Part shown: positions 1 through 10,580 of the stretch, one piece after another | How positions within the stretch are numbered: the first letter of the stretch is position 1 | Layout of the letters: each line of letters begins with the position of its first letter | DNA from: Mantamonas sphyraenae | Taxonomy: Eukaryota; CRuMs; Mantamonadidae | Direction: 5' to 3' | Length of the DNA stretch: 64,000 nucleotides | NCBI GenBank assembly: GCA_026936335.1 | Contig: JAPMXV010000035.1 | Coordinates: forward strand, 62,001 to 126,000 | Made by a program: the position numbers and the translations under genes | Notes under the pieces: model-generated | What the model saw: the letters and a program-made list of their open reading frames with translations, nothing else | What the model was told of the DNA's origin: nothing | Databases searched by the model: none

Positions 1-1275
1 TCGTTGGCAGTGTGCTCGGGCACAGCCAGCGTACGCACCATCTCTGCGCTCAATTCCAGCGGCATCCACCACTGTAGCCACGCCGCCATCCGTGCCTGCT
101 GCCCCATGTGCTGCTTTCCTGCGGCCCGTCGCATCAGTTCTTGATGCTTCTTGCGTCCATGCTTGCGCATGTCTTTCTCCTTGGCCGCTGCCAGTGTGCG
201 CACCACCAATCCGATCAAGTGGTCCCTGTATCCGTACACACTCTGCTCCGCCGCCATTTGCGCGTCCTCTTTGCTCTGTTCCAGAAGTTCTCCCAGCTGC
301 AGCTCCAACATGAGCACATTGTTCATCGTGTACCAAGCGGCAAACACCGCCGCAACCTGCCCGCCCTCCAGTACCGCCTCCAGCCGCTCCACGTCCAACT
401 CCTCCCGTACCACACGCAACAATGACTTTTGGCAATGAAGCACCGCCAACGATCGCGCACAACTCTCCAATGCGGGCGGCCGGTACGCGCGAGACTGATT
501 CTGCCACGGCGCATCATCATCCTCACCTTCTTCGCTCTGCTCGTACAAACTTTGCACCTTGGCTAGCTTTGGTATCGATCTGCTCTCCTGCGCAAAGCTA
601 CTCAGTGCCGCCACAAACCCTTTGCCCGTCTGCTTCCGCGGCCGCTCCTGCTCCGCCTCCCACACAGCTTTGCGAGCCCCGTACGCCTGGTAAGCCTGTA
701 CAAAAGGAGCGTGGAAAGTGTGCACTGGGTACACGCACCCCTGTGCGTGCCATGCGCACGTTCTTGGTAAACACGTTGCCGTCCTTGGCCTCTTGCGAGC
801 CCATTTTCCCCTTTGCCCGCTTCTTTGCTCCTCGTGCTTGCCTCTTGCTTCCGCTGCTGCTGCTGCTGCTGCTGCCGCCGCCACTGCTCGTGTGGTTGCT
901 CCCGACGACTCCTCGCACTTGGCTCCCCTTTGCCCCTCTGTATTTTGTCCGCGCCTGTCGGGCCATGGCGAGCAGCTGCTCCACGTCGTCGTCAAGCAAC
1001 GCTTCCGCCTCCTCCGCCTCTGCTTCCTCGTCCTCTCGCGCCTGCTCTTCCGCTGCACGTGCCTCATCCTCCTGTTTCATGTGTTGCCTGGTGTGGTGTG
1101 TTTCCACAGGGTGTCAGTGTTCACCCCATCGGCCTCTGTCCCACTATGCGCTCGTCACTCACCTCTTCAACGATTTGATCATCCCTGCGTTGTCTGCACA
1201 CACCCGTTCCATCAGCGTTTCCGAGTACACCAGGTTTCCGTGCACACGCACCAATTCATTCAGTAGCGATTCCAT
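1..1275 (-). CDS. Coiled-coil protein of unknown function (3' part cut by window edge)
   Basis: The ATG at 1275 opens a reading frame that stays open to base 1 once two introns are removed: 1088-1162 (GTGAGT...CAG, 75 nt) and 696-738 (GTGCGT...CAG, only 43 nt). Both joins keep the frame. The product begins MESLLNELVRVHG, then has a long Glu/Ala-rich stretch (EEQAREDEEAEAEE), a Ser/Gly run and a basic KKRAKGKMG patch, and ends in heptad-like helical sequence (LEAVLEGGQVAAVFAAWYTM, LELQLGELLEQSKED). This suggests a soluble coiled-coil scaffold. I do not recognise the family. The start lies only 12 nt beyond the stop codon of the upstream RBM5-like gene on the same strand. The 3' end lies outside the window. 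Confidence 0.6.
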
Positions 1276-1287
1276 GGCCCCAACTGT

Positions 1288-2807
1288 TCACTCCAATGCG
1301 CTGTATCGCGCAGCCGCCTTTTTCTTGGCCACCACCCCGTACTTGTCCGTTGGCAAGATCACATTCTCCTCCTTCACAGAACCCAGCCCCGCTCCTTCGT
1401 TGTGCATCTGCACACGGATGGGTTCCACAATCCCCTGGCCATGTTTGCCCAGGCCCTGGCCCTTTTGCCACCCCATCTGCGCCAACAGCTTGCCTCCCTT
1501 TGTCTCGCTCATTTTCTCGCCGGCCTCCACCTCAACGATGCCACTCCCACTCGCACCACTTGCTCCCTTTGCGTCCATGCCTTTCTTGCGATTGCCCTTG
1601 CCCATTGTGCTGCGCCGCAATCCGCTCGCCAGTTCCGTTTTCCCGTGCAGAATCCGCCGTTCGGCCGCCCGATCCCGCGTGAACCCCGTCGATCGCCTGT
1701 GTGCTTCCACCCATCGCTGTTTGCATCCTTCGATGTTCTCCTTGTGCAGCGACGACTCCACAAGATGCCTCTGCAGCAACTCCCGCGACGCCACTCGCCG
1801 ACGGCACACCAGACACACATACTTGTCCCACACAGCCCCATACTCGCTCCAGTCTGGCTGGGCTGCCACAGCCACCGTGTCCAGCCCCTCGATGTCCTCC
1901 ACACCCACGTTCCATTTGTCAATGTCTGCTTGGCCCCGCCGTTTCCTCCGTCTTTCTTCGTCACCTTCCCCGTCCTCTGCATCCTCCTCCATGCCATCCT
2001 CCCCGCCACTGGCCACATTTCGTTTGCCTCGTTCGGTTTTCCGTTTCTTGCTCACATGCTTACCGCTCGCCGTCGTCGGGTCGCGGAGTCCACGTTGTTT
2101 CCACGCACTCCGTCGTCCAGCAGCTGGCCGTACACGTCGTAACGTTGGAAGCGCGCACTCATAGAGTCGAAGCGGTAGTACACTTGTGTGGGTGTGTGCA
2201 GGTAGTACCCCGTGTTCGCGTCAAAGTAGAAGCTGCTTTCGTCGTGCCAGAAGAAGCCGCTCGTGGCGTCGTACACATATCCGTCACTGGCCACCACCTC
2301 GTCATCCTCAAAGGTCTCGTCCGCACCCGTCACCCGCTTCACCATCGTCCTTGCATGCAGCCGCTTGTCAAACAACGGCGGTCGAACACCTTGCTCTTCC
2401 ACTTGCGCACTCGCCTGCGCCGCTGCAATCACCTCCTGCGCCATTTGGAACCTTGGATCGCTCTTTTCCAACACTGGCCCCGCCACTTTGTGCCTCTCTG
2501 TCTCTTCCCGCTGCCCTGGGCCGTTTGCTTGTCTGCCGCCGTCCCTCTCCCTGCGACACCGCCTGCACGTGTAGTCCTCCATGTAGTTCACCGTGCGGCA
2601 TTCCTCGCACATCCACTCTTGTCCATCCCTGCCTCTCCGCCTTTGCTGCTCCTCCCACGCTTCGTCCTCGTCCCTGCTCGACGCTCGCCCTCGCCACCGT
2701 CTCTCCCTTGCCCGTCCCCACTCTCGCTCCCGTTCCCGCTCCCATTCCCGGTCTCTGTCTCGTCCTCGCCCCCACTCTCTCTCTTCTTCCCACGTGCGTC
2801 TCGACAT
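1288..2807 (-). CDS. RBM5/RBM10-like splicing protein (RanBP2 zinc finger, OCRE, C2H2, G-patch)
   Basis: Nuclear RNA-binding protein expected to act in alternative splicing. Domains in order: an Arg/Glu-rich N-terminus, a RanBP2 zinc finger (MCEECRTVNYMEDYTCRRC), an OCRE aromatic repeat (YVYDATSGFFWHDESSFYFD...GYYLHTPTQVYYRFD), a C2H2 finger (CLVCRRRVASRELLQRHLVE) followed by the DRAAERR signature, and a G-patch (MGWQKGQGLGKHGQGI). This is the RBM5/RBM10 order, but neither RRM of those proteins is present. The start is ATG 2807 (MSRRTWEEE). The zinc-finger/OCRE half and the C2H2/G-patch half lie in different frames that overlap at 2052-2070. A GTAAGC donor sits there with several possible AG acceptors, so a short intron is likely but the exact join is not settled. 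A one-base indel would also fit. Confidence 0.8.
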
Positions 2808-2834
2808 TCCACCAGCTGCAGATTTGGTTCCCAC

Positions 2835-3515
2835 GGCGCACTCCTCGGCAACTCAACCGACCCTGGCGCAAACATCACCCAGCCTGCCCCTCCACAGTAC
2901 TTTGAGCAGCAGAGCCTGCAACGGTGTGCTGTACACACAATCAACAACCTGCTTGGCGATGCAGTGTACACCGCAGACCAGTTTGACGAGATGTGCTACG
3001 AAATGACCGAATTCAAGTGGAACAGAATCAACCCACACAAGTCATTCTGGGGCACAGGAAACTACGACGTCAACGTCATGATGCTCGCCCTCTCCAAGCA
3101 GGGCTACGACACACGCTGGTACAACACGACACAAAAGCACATGGCCTCTGTGGACAACGTGGCCAACTACGACGTCCTCACAGGCATCATCGTCAACCAG
3201 GTCACACCCCGCTTCCTCTTTGGCAAATCTCACCACTGGTACGCCATTGTGCCCCACGAGGGCCACTGGTGGAACATGGACAGCACTCTCGACGAGCCTA
3301 AGCTCATTGAGGGCCAAATCGGCGACGAACTCGCCCGCCTCACATCTTCCGGCACAGACACCGTCATCTTTGTAGCACCACAAGGTGCCCAGATCTATGC
3401 GGACCAAGGCGATGATGACGACGACATGGGCGCGCTCGACCTCGACGACAACGACGACGACGACAACGACGACGACACCAGCAACGACTCCCAGAAGCAG
3501 AATAGCAGCGAATAG
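2835..3515 (+). CDS. Josephin-domain deubiquitinase (JOSD1/2-like), 5' end unresolved
   Basis: Cysteine protease of the Josephin (MJD) family that removes ubiquitin. The catalytic Cys lies in FEQQSLQRCAVHTINNLL, followed by the JOSD-type signature NPHKSFWGTGNYDVNVM, the catalytic His in HHWYAIVPHEG and the third catalytic position in WWNMDSTL. The C-terminus is an acidic Asp tail (DDNDDDDNDDD) ending at the stop 3513-3515. There is no ATG in any frame between the ATG-TAG at 2581 and an ATG at 2958 that lies beyond the catalytic Cys codon. The start must therefore be in an unseen upstream exon (a possible acceptor is the CCACAG ending at 2888) or be non-AUG. The start coordinate given is only nominal. 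The gene is divergent from the RBM5-like gene, and the next gene starts 12 nt downstream. Confidence 0.85.
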   Translation, partial: GALLGNSTDPGANITQPAPPQYFEQQSLQRCAVHTINNLLGDAVYTADQFDEMCYEMTEFKWNRINPHKSFWGTGNYDVNVMMLALSKQGYDTRWYNTTQKHMASVDNVANYDVLTGIIVNQVTPRFLFGKSHHWYAIVPHEGHWWNMDSTLDEPKLIEGQIGDELARLTSSGTDTVIFVAPQGAQIYADQGDDDDDMGALDLDDNDDDDNDDDTSNDSQKQNSSE

Positions 3516-3527
3516 ACACGCAATCAC

Positions 3528-4348
3528 ATGTCCACCAGCACCCTCACTGTGCATGTCATCCTTTGCGCACGCACGCCCATCCCAATGTCCAAGCGCTTCC
3601 CCGATCTCGACGCGTTTGCCTTTCGAGCTGCGGCCAAACGCCAACGCCTCGAGGTGGAGGGTGGGGACCGGGAGAGCAACAGCAGCCAAACCGTCTCCTC
3701 TGTAGACTGCTTCACACATGCAGATCCCAAACACACTCGCAAAAAGGACGTCGAAAGGCTATCGCACGACGAAAACGCGCTGCCTGATCATCTCGGCGAC
3801 AACCTCGCCCTGCTCGTTGTGGGCATCAACCCAGGCAAACAGTCTGCAGCTGCAGGCCACCACTATGCAGGCAAAACAAACCTGTTTTGGCCACTGATGA
3901 ACGAGTCTGGGATCACACAGAACAAGGGCTTCAAGGATGACGGCGACCTGCCCGGGATCGGCTTCACAAATCTCGTCCAGCGGACAACCAAGGGCTCCGA
4001 TGATCTCACAAATTCCGAAATGCGTGCAGGAGCAGATGCTCTGCATGCCAAGCTGCACAAACACACCCCTTCCATTGTTCTCTTCAACGGGTTTGGCATC
4101 TGGCGAGCGTTCTCTCGCCAGGGTCCACCAGATGACCCCACACAACCCATCCGCCTGAACACACACCCGCATACCCTCTTCTTTGTCACTCCGTCCACCT
4201 CGGCAAGGGCTGCAAACTACTCACGCGAGGCCAAACGCGAGTGTTTGACGCTGTGCACCAGGCCATGCAAGCAAACAACCAAGAGCAGCAACAGCAACAG
4301 CACAAGGAGCCCCATGGACGAGAACACGCTCCGGGCACTCCAGAGTGA
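3528..4348 (+). CDS. Thymine/uracil DNA glycosylase, TDG/MUG family
   Basis: Base-excision repair enzyme that removes T or U opposite G. Motif 1 is GINPGKQSAAAGHHYAG followed by KTNLFWPLMNESGI, matching the TDG/MUG active site (GINPG with its catalytic Asn). The DNA-intercalation loop region reads TPSTSARAANYS, as in TDG (PSSSARCAQF). The start is ATG 3528, or possibly 3585 (MSKRFPDLDAF), which would leave a longer gap after the Josephin gene. After SREAKR the frame stays open straight through into the HECT ligase gene (ATG 4314). In another frame from 4241 the sequence reads VFDAVHQAMQANNQEQQQQH and stops at 4346-4348, which fits the helical TDG tail better. So either one base is missing near 4240 or the two genes are fused. 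Confidence 0.85.
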
Positions 4349-7300
4349 CAATGTGGACCTGCAGGTCGGCGCCCTGACCGAGCTGTGCACGTTGCTGTGC
4401 ATCGGCGTGGAGGAATATATCCGCGCCTTCCACGTGCCCACCTATGTTCCTGCCATCGTCAAAGTGCTCCAGCATTCTGTAGAGACAAACCAGTTGGATG
4501 AGGTCACGGTGCTCGCAAACCGGGCCATTGCCCTCACCCTCGAGTTTGTGCCCAATTCCTGCGCCCAGGTCGTCCACGAGGGCACCATAGAGCTCCTTCT
4601 CACCCAGGTATGTGTCCCGCCACGCACCCCTTTCCGTTGCCACATCCCACTCCACCCGAGTGCATCTACTCCACTTCTGTCTCTCTCTGCATGCACGGAT
4701 TGCGGGCAACCTGATCACCTGCCTCTTTGCCCAATTCCCTCCGTGTTCTTTGCCCTCACAACCCGCACATCCTTCGAATTGCGTAGTTGCGCAATGTCAT
4801 CAACCCAGACACCGCCGAGGAGGTGCTCAAGAGCCTCGAAAAGATTGCCATCGACTCGCCCCAAGCCCTGCTCGACGACGGAGGCGCTCTCTCCACCCTG
4901 CTTGCCGCCGTCAACATTCTGCCCCAAAGCATGGGGCGCATTCTCGCCACCGTCTCCAGCATCTGCATCCACCTCGAGCCACAGTATGCCGAACAAGTCT
5001 TTTCCGAGGTTATCCCCATTCTAGCCACCCTCCTCCTCAACTACGACGACGAGCAGGTCATCAGCCGAGTTTGCGACTGCCTCGTACGTGCCTCCCTCTC
5101 CCCATGCACACCCAACCCTTCCCTGCGTCCTTGTCCATTTGCTCACAGTCCACCCTCCACCCATCCCATCCCAACCGCAGGCCACTGTCTTTGAACGCAT
5201 GCGCAGGTCGGGTCTCCAGCTCGACGACAAGGTATCGCTCCTTCTCGAGCACAACCTGCTCCACAACCTGCAGATTGCTCTCGTGGCCAGTTACGATCCA
5301 TCCATGTCTCCCTCCTCCACCTCTGTCTCCTCAGCCTCTCCATCCCTCAGTCCGGCGCCGCCATCGTCCACCGCAAACCTCAAGCAGTGCGCCACACTCC
5401 TCAAGTTTGTCGCCACCCTCTGCTCGCTGTCGCCCATTGTCACTGCACATGTCTTTCTCGAGTATCCGGACATTACACACGTCATCTCCCGCATCCTCGT
5501 GCCCTCCCACAAGTATGCCTTTGACCACAACGCCATCGAACAGATGCCGTTTGCCGCCCTCAGCAACGAGGACGAGCTCTACGCTGTGCTCCTCCACCTC
5601 CTCTGCACCATTTTCACCCCTCTTCCCACAGCTTCCCTCTCTTCCGCTGCTCAGATCTTCATTGTGCCCATGCACACCTGGATGTGGGAGGACGACTTTC
5701 ACAATTTCTACGAGTACGACCGCCTGTCCAATCTCAAACTCGAACGCGCCTACCAAACTGCCTCCGCCCCGTCTCTCTCCCTCCACATCCACCGCGGCAT
5801 CTACACTGTCCATTTTGACCGCATGAAGCAAACCAGCTTTAACGGCATCGTACGCAACGTCCAACGCCGCGCTCAGCCATCCATGTTTGCTCAACAGCTC
5901 GTTCTCGTCAACGACGACTCGCAAACCTCGCCCGGTGCAGCCTCCTCGGGAATCTGGGGCTCCGTCGATGAGGATAGCACAAGCACAGCACTTGCCTCCT
6001 CCTCCTCCTCCTCCTCCTCTTCCTCTCGCATCAAGTCGCCGTCCTTTCTGCGTCGCCGCAGCCGCAAGGCCAGCTCCACAGACGGCACAGACAAGGAAGA
6101 GAGCACCTCACCGACACAGGAAGGCAGCAGCAGCAGTGACGGCGCCGCCGCTACGCTCAGCCCTTTCCAGCGCTTCAAACGCAAGTTGTTCCGCAGCACC
6201 AGCGACAGCACAGACGGAACAGAGGCAAACTCGAGTACAGATGACAAACAACAGGATGACCTTGAGCCACTGGACCTGCAGCAGGACTCGCTGTCGCTCT
6301 CGCAGAGTGAGGCAGCTGCTCCCGCAGTGGAGCTCGACACAGACGCCATCATCGCCTCCCTGCGTGGCTACGGATGGAAAGTGGACGATGTAGTGGACGT
6401 CACTCAGATAGGTCGCACTCGTGCACAGGTGCTGGCCGAGAACACGGACATTGTGATGCACGTGATCGACCACTGGCTCCCAGCACTCTGCCAGCGCTTC
6501 CTGGAGTCTGACGAGACCGCTGTGCGCCTACAGACACTCACTGTCATCAGCCGCATTGTTCATGTGGCCACCCAGCTCGTGAGTGGCCAGCATGTCGCCG
6601 CAGCAAACGGAAACCAACCGTTGCGCAGCGATCTGCAGGCTCAGATGCACATGGTCGAGCATCTGTCCCAGGGAGCGTTTTCTCTCGCCTCCTTCCTGGT
6701 GCAGGTGATCAGCATTGCCACGTCTGCGTCAGGCATGAGTGCCACCCGAAGCGGGAGCGCGCTGGCGAATCTCCGCTCCGTCTCACGCACCCTCAGCTTT
6801 GACGACGACCATGACCGCAGCAATGCCATAAGCACGTCGCGCAGTCGCCTTTCCAACGTTATGCACGAGGTTGCTTCTGCCACGGGCGGCAGCAGCTCCT
6901 CATCTGCTGGCGCCGAAGAGGGCCCTTCCGTCGTGGGCACATATGTCTTTATGTACCATCTCACCCTCGACCTCGTGGCCATGCTCCTCGACCGCACTCC
7001 CCTCCTCTTTGGCCATCTCATGGTCAAGGAGGGCATTGTCGACGCCCTCGAACGCGTCCGGGCCCCACCCATCACCACCTCCCACTCCCTCGCCATGGCC
7101 GTTCGCAAACGCCTGTGCACCTACACCGTCACAGGTCAGGAATTTGCCACCCAGATCTGGTACCATTGCCACACCTGCGGCATGGAGGACACCACGGGAG
7201 TGTGTGAAACCTGTCGCAACACATGCCACAAGGGCCACAAGACGGCCCTCGCCTACGAAAGCTCCTTCTACTGTGACTGTGGTGCCTCGGGGGACTGCTC

Positions 7301-10300
7301 CAGTCTCGACACCGCAGGCAGCGGCAACTCTGCAAACGGAAGCGGAGCTGCAAAGCTGACCGCTGGCACAAACTCGGACACCGCCGCCGTGGATGAAGAA
7401 CCACACAGTGTGTACCTGCTCGACCATTGCTTCTCTCCCAGCGCCATGCAAGACTACATTCAGGATAGCCAGGCCGGTTCACATGCATCGTCGTCCTCCT
7501 CTTCGTCCTCCTCCTCCTCCTCCACAGAGCAGCCGCCCATGCCTCTGTCCGACGTGGCCCACTTACTGGCAGAACTCCCTCCACATAGCGACGCAGACCT
7601 TGCGCTGCAAAACTTGTGCACGCATCTGTGCGCCGATCAGCAGGCGCCCTCCACATTTGAATTCCTGGGCAGCGGCATTGTCGATGCCCTGTTGCGCTAC
7701 GTGAGCAACACGGCCAACGACACAAGCGGACGAGGTCCTTCTGCAAAGGCACGCAGGCGTCACTTTGTCGACACGGTGGCCGTGTCCCAACCGCATGCGT
7801 TCCGCAACCTCGTGCAGCAGCTCAACCGTGCCCTGACCCAAACCGAATGCCTGCCCAACACATTCAAGGAAAGCAACACCATCAGCAGATTTCTGGCCTC
7901 ACGCAGCTTCAAACGCCGCTTCCACATCAGTCTCATCCAACTGGACCAGCACGGCGTCGTCAACGCACGCAAGCTCGACCCCGTGCGCGTCTCTGCCGAG
8001 TCCATTGCCTCCATCAACAACCTGGAGCTCTTTCTCCGTGACTACCACGACATCGGCGTCTCCTCCAGCATGGAGTTTTACTTTGAGCGCGATGAAAACG
8101 TGCTGCCACGCAACAAGATGCTGCTGGAGGCGGTGATCGAGTCCCGTCTCGGTTCGGATGACATGTCCAGTGGAACGACGTCCTCCTCGTCGTCCGCATC
8201 CGCGTTCACACAGGACGCACTCCACATGGACACCGCCGGCCATTCGTTTCCCAAGAAGTTTGGCACGTTCGACGAACCCATCTTTGACCTGCAGCAAGTC
8301 AGTTTTGACAACATCTACGGCGAGGAGTACCACGTGTACTACCGCGTGACGGACATGGCTGCGAATTCGCTGGAGCGCTCGTTCAGCGCCTCTGGCCAAG
8401 AGCTGCTGAAGCACGTGACGCCCAAACACTCGCCCAAGTCGCACCTGCTGACAAAGAGCGACAGCAACAGCGGATCCACACACGAGCTGTTCACTTCGTC
8501 ATTTGAAAAGAGCGTCGAGGGATTTTTTGGGCAGCCAGCCGGCGGGCTGCTCTGTCTGCTGCACGAGTGCCACACCATGGACAAAGAGCTGGTGGCACGT
8601 GCACAACACCAGGTCCAACAGGCAGAGATGGCGAGCAGGCAACGGGGCAAGGTGACGCTTGGCCAGCAGGTGCTGGATCTGCCCACAGAGTCGGATTTGC
8701 TCGAGTTGGATCTGCCGCTGCTATCGCCCGCCGTGTTGCACAACACCCAGATTGCAGGTAAGGTGATGCGACTGTTGCAGAACCCGGCTGCGCTGGTGTT
8801 GGGCCAGTTGCCCAAATGGTGCGATATTGTGGCGTCGCACTTTGCCTTTTTGTTGCCCTACGAGGTGCGCAGGCACTTCCTGTACTTTGTACACATGGGT
8901 GGAGATGCACGCGCTCTGTTGGTGCTTCACGAGGATATGATGCAGCGACAGCAGCAGAGTGCGTATGTGTCGCCGCCCAAACACGTACGAGTGCCACTTC
9001 CACGCCTACGAGGAACACAACGACGGCACGGGCTCGCATGCGTCCCAACACTGGTTGGCAAACGTGGACAGCACCTCCTCCTTCCGCGTCACTCGCCTCT
9101 CTTCCCTCAAGCTCTGTGTGTCCAGGGCCCGCATCGTCGACAGCGCCTCGCATCTCCTCCAGCTGTACGCTGGGATGGGCGCCCCGTTTGAATTTGAATA
9201 CGTCAACGAAGCAGGCACGGGTTTGGGCCCCACCATGGAGTTCTTCTCTCTCATGGCGCGCAACCTGCAGCGCGTGTCGCTGGCCATGTGGCTCACAGAT
9301 CAGCAAGACGTCGATGCCACCGGGGATGATACAGACGATTCACACGGACATGCGGATGGGCAGCAGGGAGGTGACGCGGGTGCGGTCAACGAGACACAGG
9401 ATGCATCTGTGAGCCCATATGTGTTTCGCGAGCATGGCCTGTTCCCCATGCCTCTGTCCATGTGCGAGAAGCGCATCGGTGCCAAAAAGGCGACCATGAG
9501 TGCCATGGATACCCAGGATGATCCGCAGCGCATCCTGGAAGTGTGCAGCACCGATGAGCTGATGGACTATTTCCAGCTCCTTGGACGCTTCCTGGCCAAG
9601 GCGGTGCAAGACAACCGCATTCTGGCCATGCCTTTGAGCCGCACGTTTCTCAAGCAGCTCGTGGGGGAGCAGGACATGCGCCTGGCCGACCTGGAATACG
9701 TTGATCCGCCTACCTTTCGAACCCTGGCCATGCTCAAGCAGGTGTGCAGGGTGCGCCAGTCACGCAACGAGGCCAACAGTACGGAAGACAGTCGTCGCGG
9801 TGGCGATGAAGAGGATCAGGAGAGTGAGGAGGACGACGAGGAGCTGGGCTTGGACGGGGTGGCCATCGAGGATTTGGGACTGGATTTCACGCTGCCCGGA
9901 TGCCCCGAGGTGGAACTGTTCCCGGGAGGCGCAGACGTACAAGTGACTGCACACAATATCGATATGTACATTGATACGGTGGTAGAGAGCATGCTGGGAA
10001 CGGGTGTGGCGCGGCAGATGGAGGCGGTGCGAGCCGGTTTCTCGGAGGTGTTTCCCGTGGAGCTGTTGCAACTGTTCACCCTCGATGAGCTGTCCATGAT
10101 TCTGTGTGGCAGTGCTGAGGACGACGAGGAGGCGTGGCAGAGCGACACGCTGCGCCAGGCCGTGATGTGTTCGCACGGGTACAGCCCAGACAGCCCTGTG
10201 GTAGGCTATGTCCTGGACATCCTGAGCTCCTTGGATTCAGATGACCGCACCGACTTTCTGCGCTTCCTCACCGGATGCCCACGCTTGCCCATAGGCGGAT

Positions 10301-10491
10301 GGAACGCACTCCAGCATCGCTTCACCATTGTCAAGAAACCCAGCGACGGACGCGACCCAGACAGCCTGCTGCCCACCGCATCCACCTGCTTCACCTACCT
10401 CAAGGTGCCCGAGTACTCCAGTCGTGAGACAGCGGAACGCATGATCAAGCTGGCGCTGCGCGAGGGGCACGTTTCCTTTGATTTGTCCTAG
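4314..10491 (+). CDS. TRIP12/UFD4-type HECT E3 ubiquitin ligase with WWE domain and UBR box
   Basis: Large E3 ligase of about 1950 residues. Exons: 4314-4607, 4787-5083, 5181 to about 8966, and about 9013 to 10491. The N-terminus has TRIP12-type armadillo repeats (LQVGALTELCTLLCIGVEEY, about residues 1-330). A WWE domain follows (WMWEDDFHNFYEYD...LERAYQ...VHFDRMKQTS, about 360-430). Next comes a UBR-box zinc finger (CHTC, CETC, CHKGH, FYCDCG, about 855-905). The C-terminus is a HECT domain (EAGTGLGPTMEFFSLM; catalytic Cys in LLPTASTCFTYLKVPEYSS; final SFDLS). Human TRIP12 has ARM, WWE and HECT but no UBR box. A frame change of +1 lies between 8955 and 9012; a 46-nt GT-AG intron (8967-9012) would repair it, as would a one-base indel. 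Ser-rich linkers are encoded by TCC runs. Confidence 0.88.
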
Positions 10492-10580
10492 GGTGCGCGC
10501 ATGCGAACATACACACACACACAACACATACCCTTTGTGTACATCCACATTTCTGTCCGTGCACATTTCGATTTCGGTCT

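Noticed and set aside
422-2164. 580-codon + strand open frame rich in Ser/Pro/Cys
   Set aside because: Antisense to two supported genes; composition is a mirror of their Glu/Arg-rich codons.
2808-2834. RBM5-like start at 2834
   Set aside because: That codon is GTG; the first ATG is 2807.
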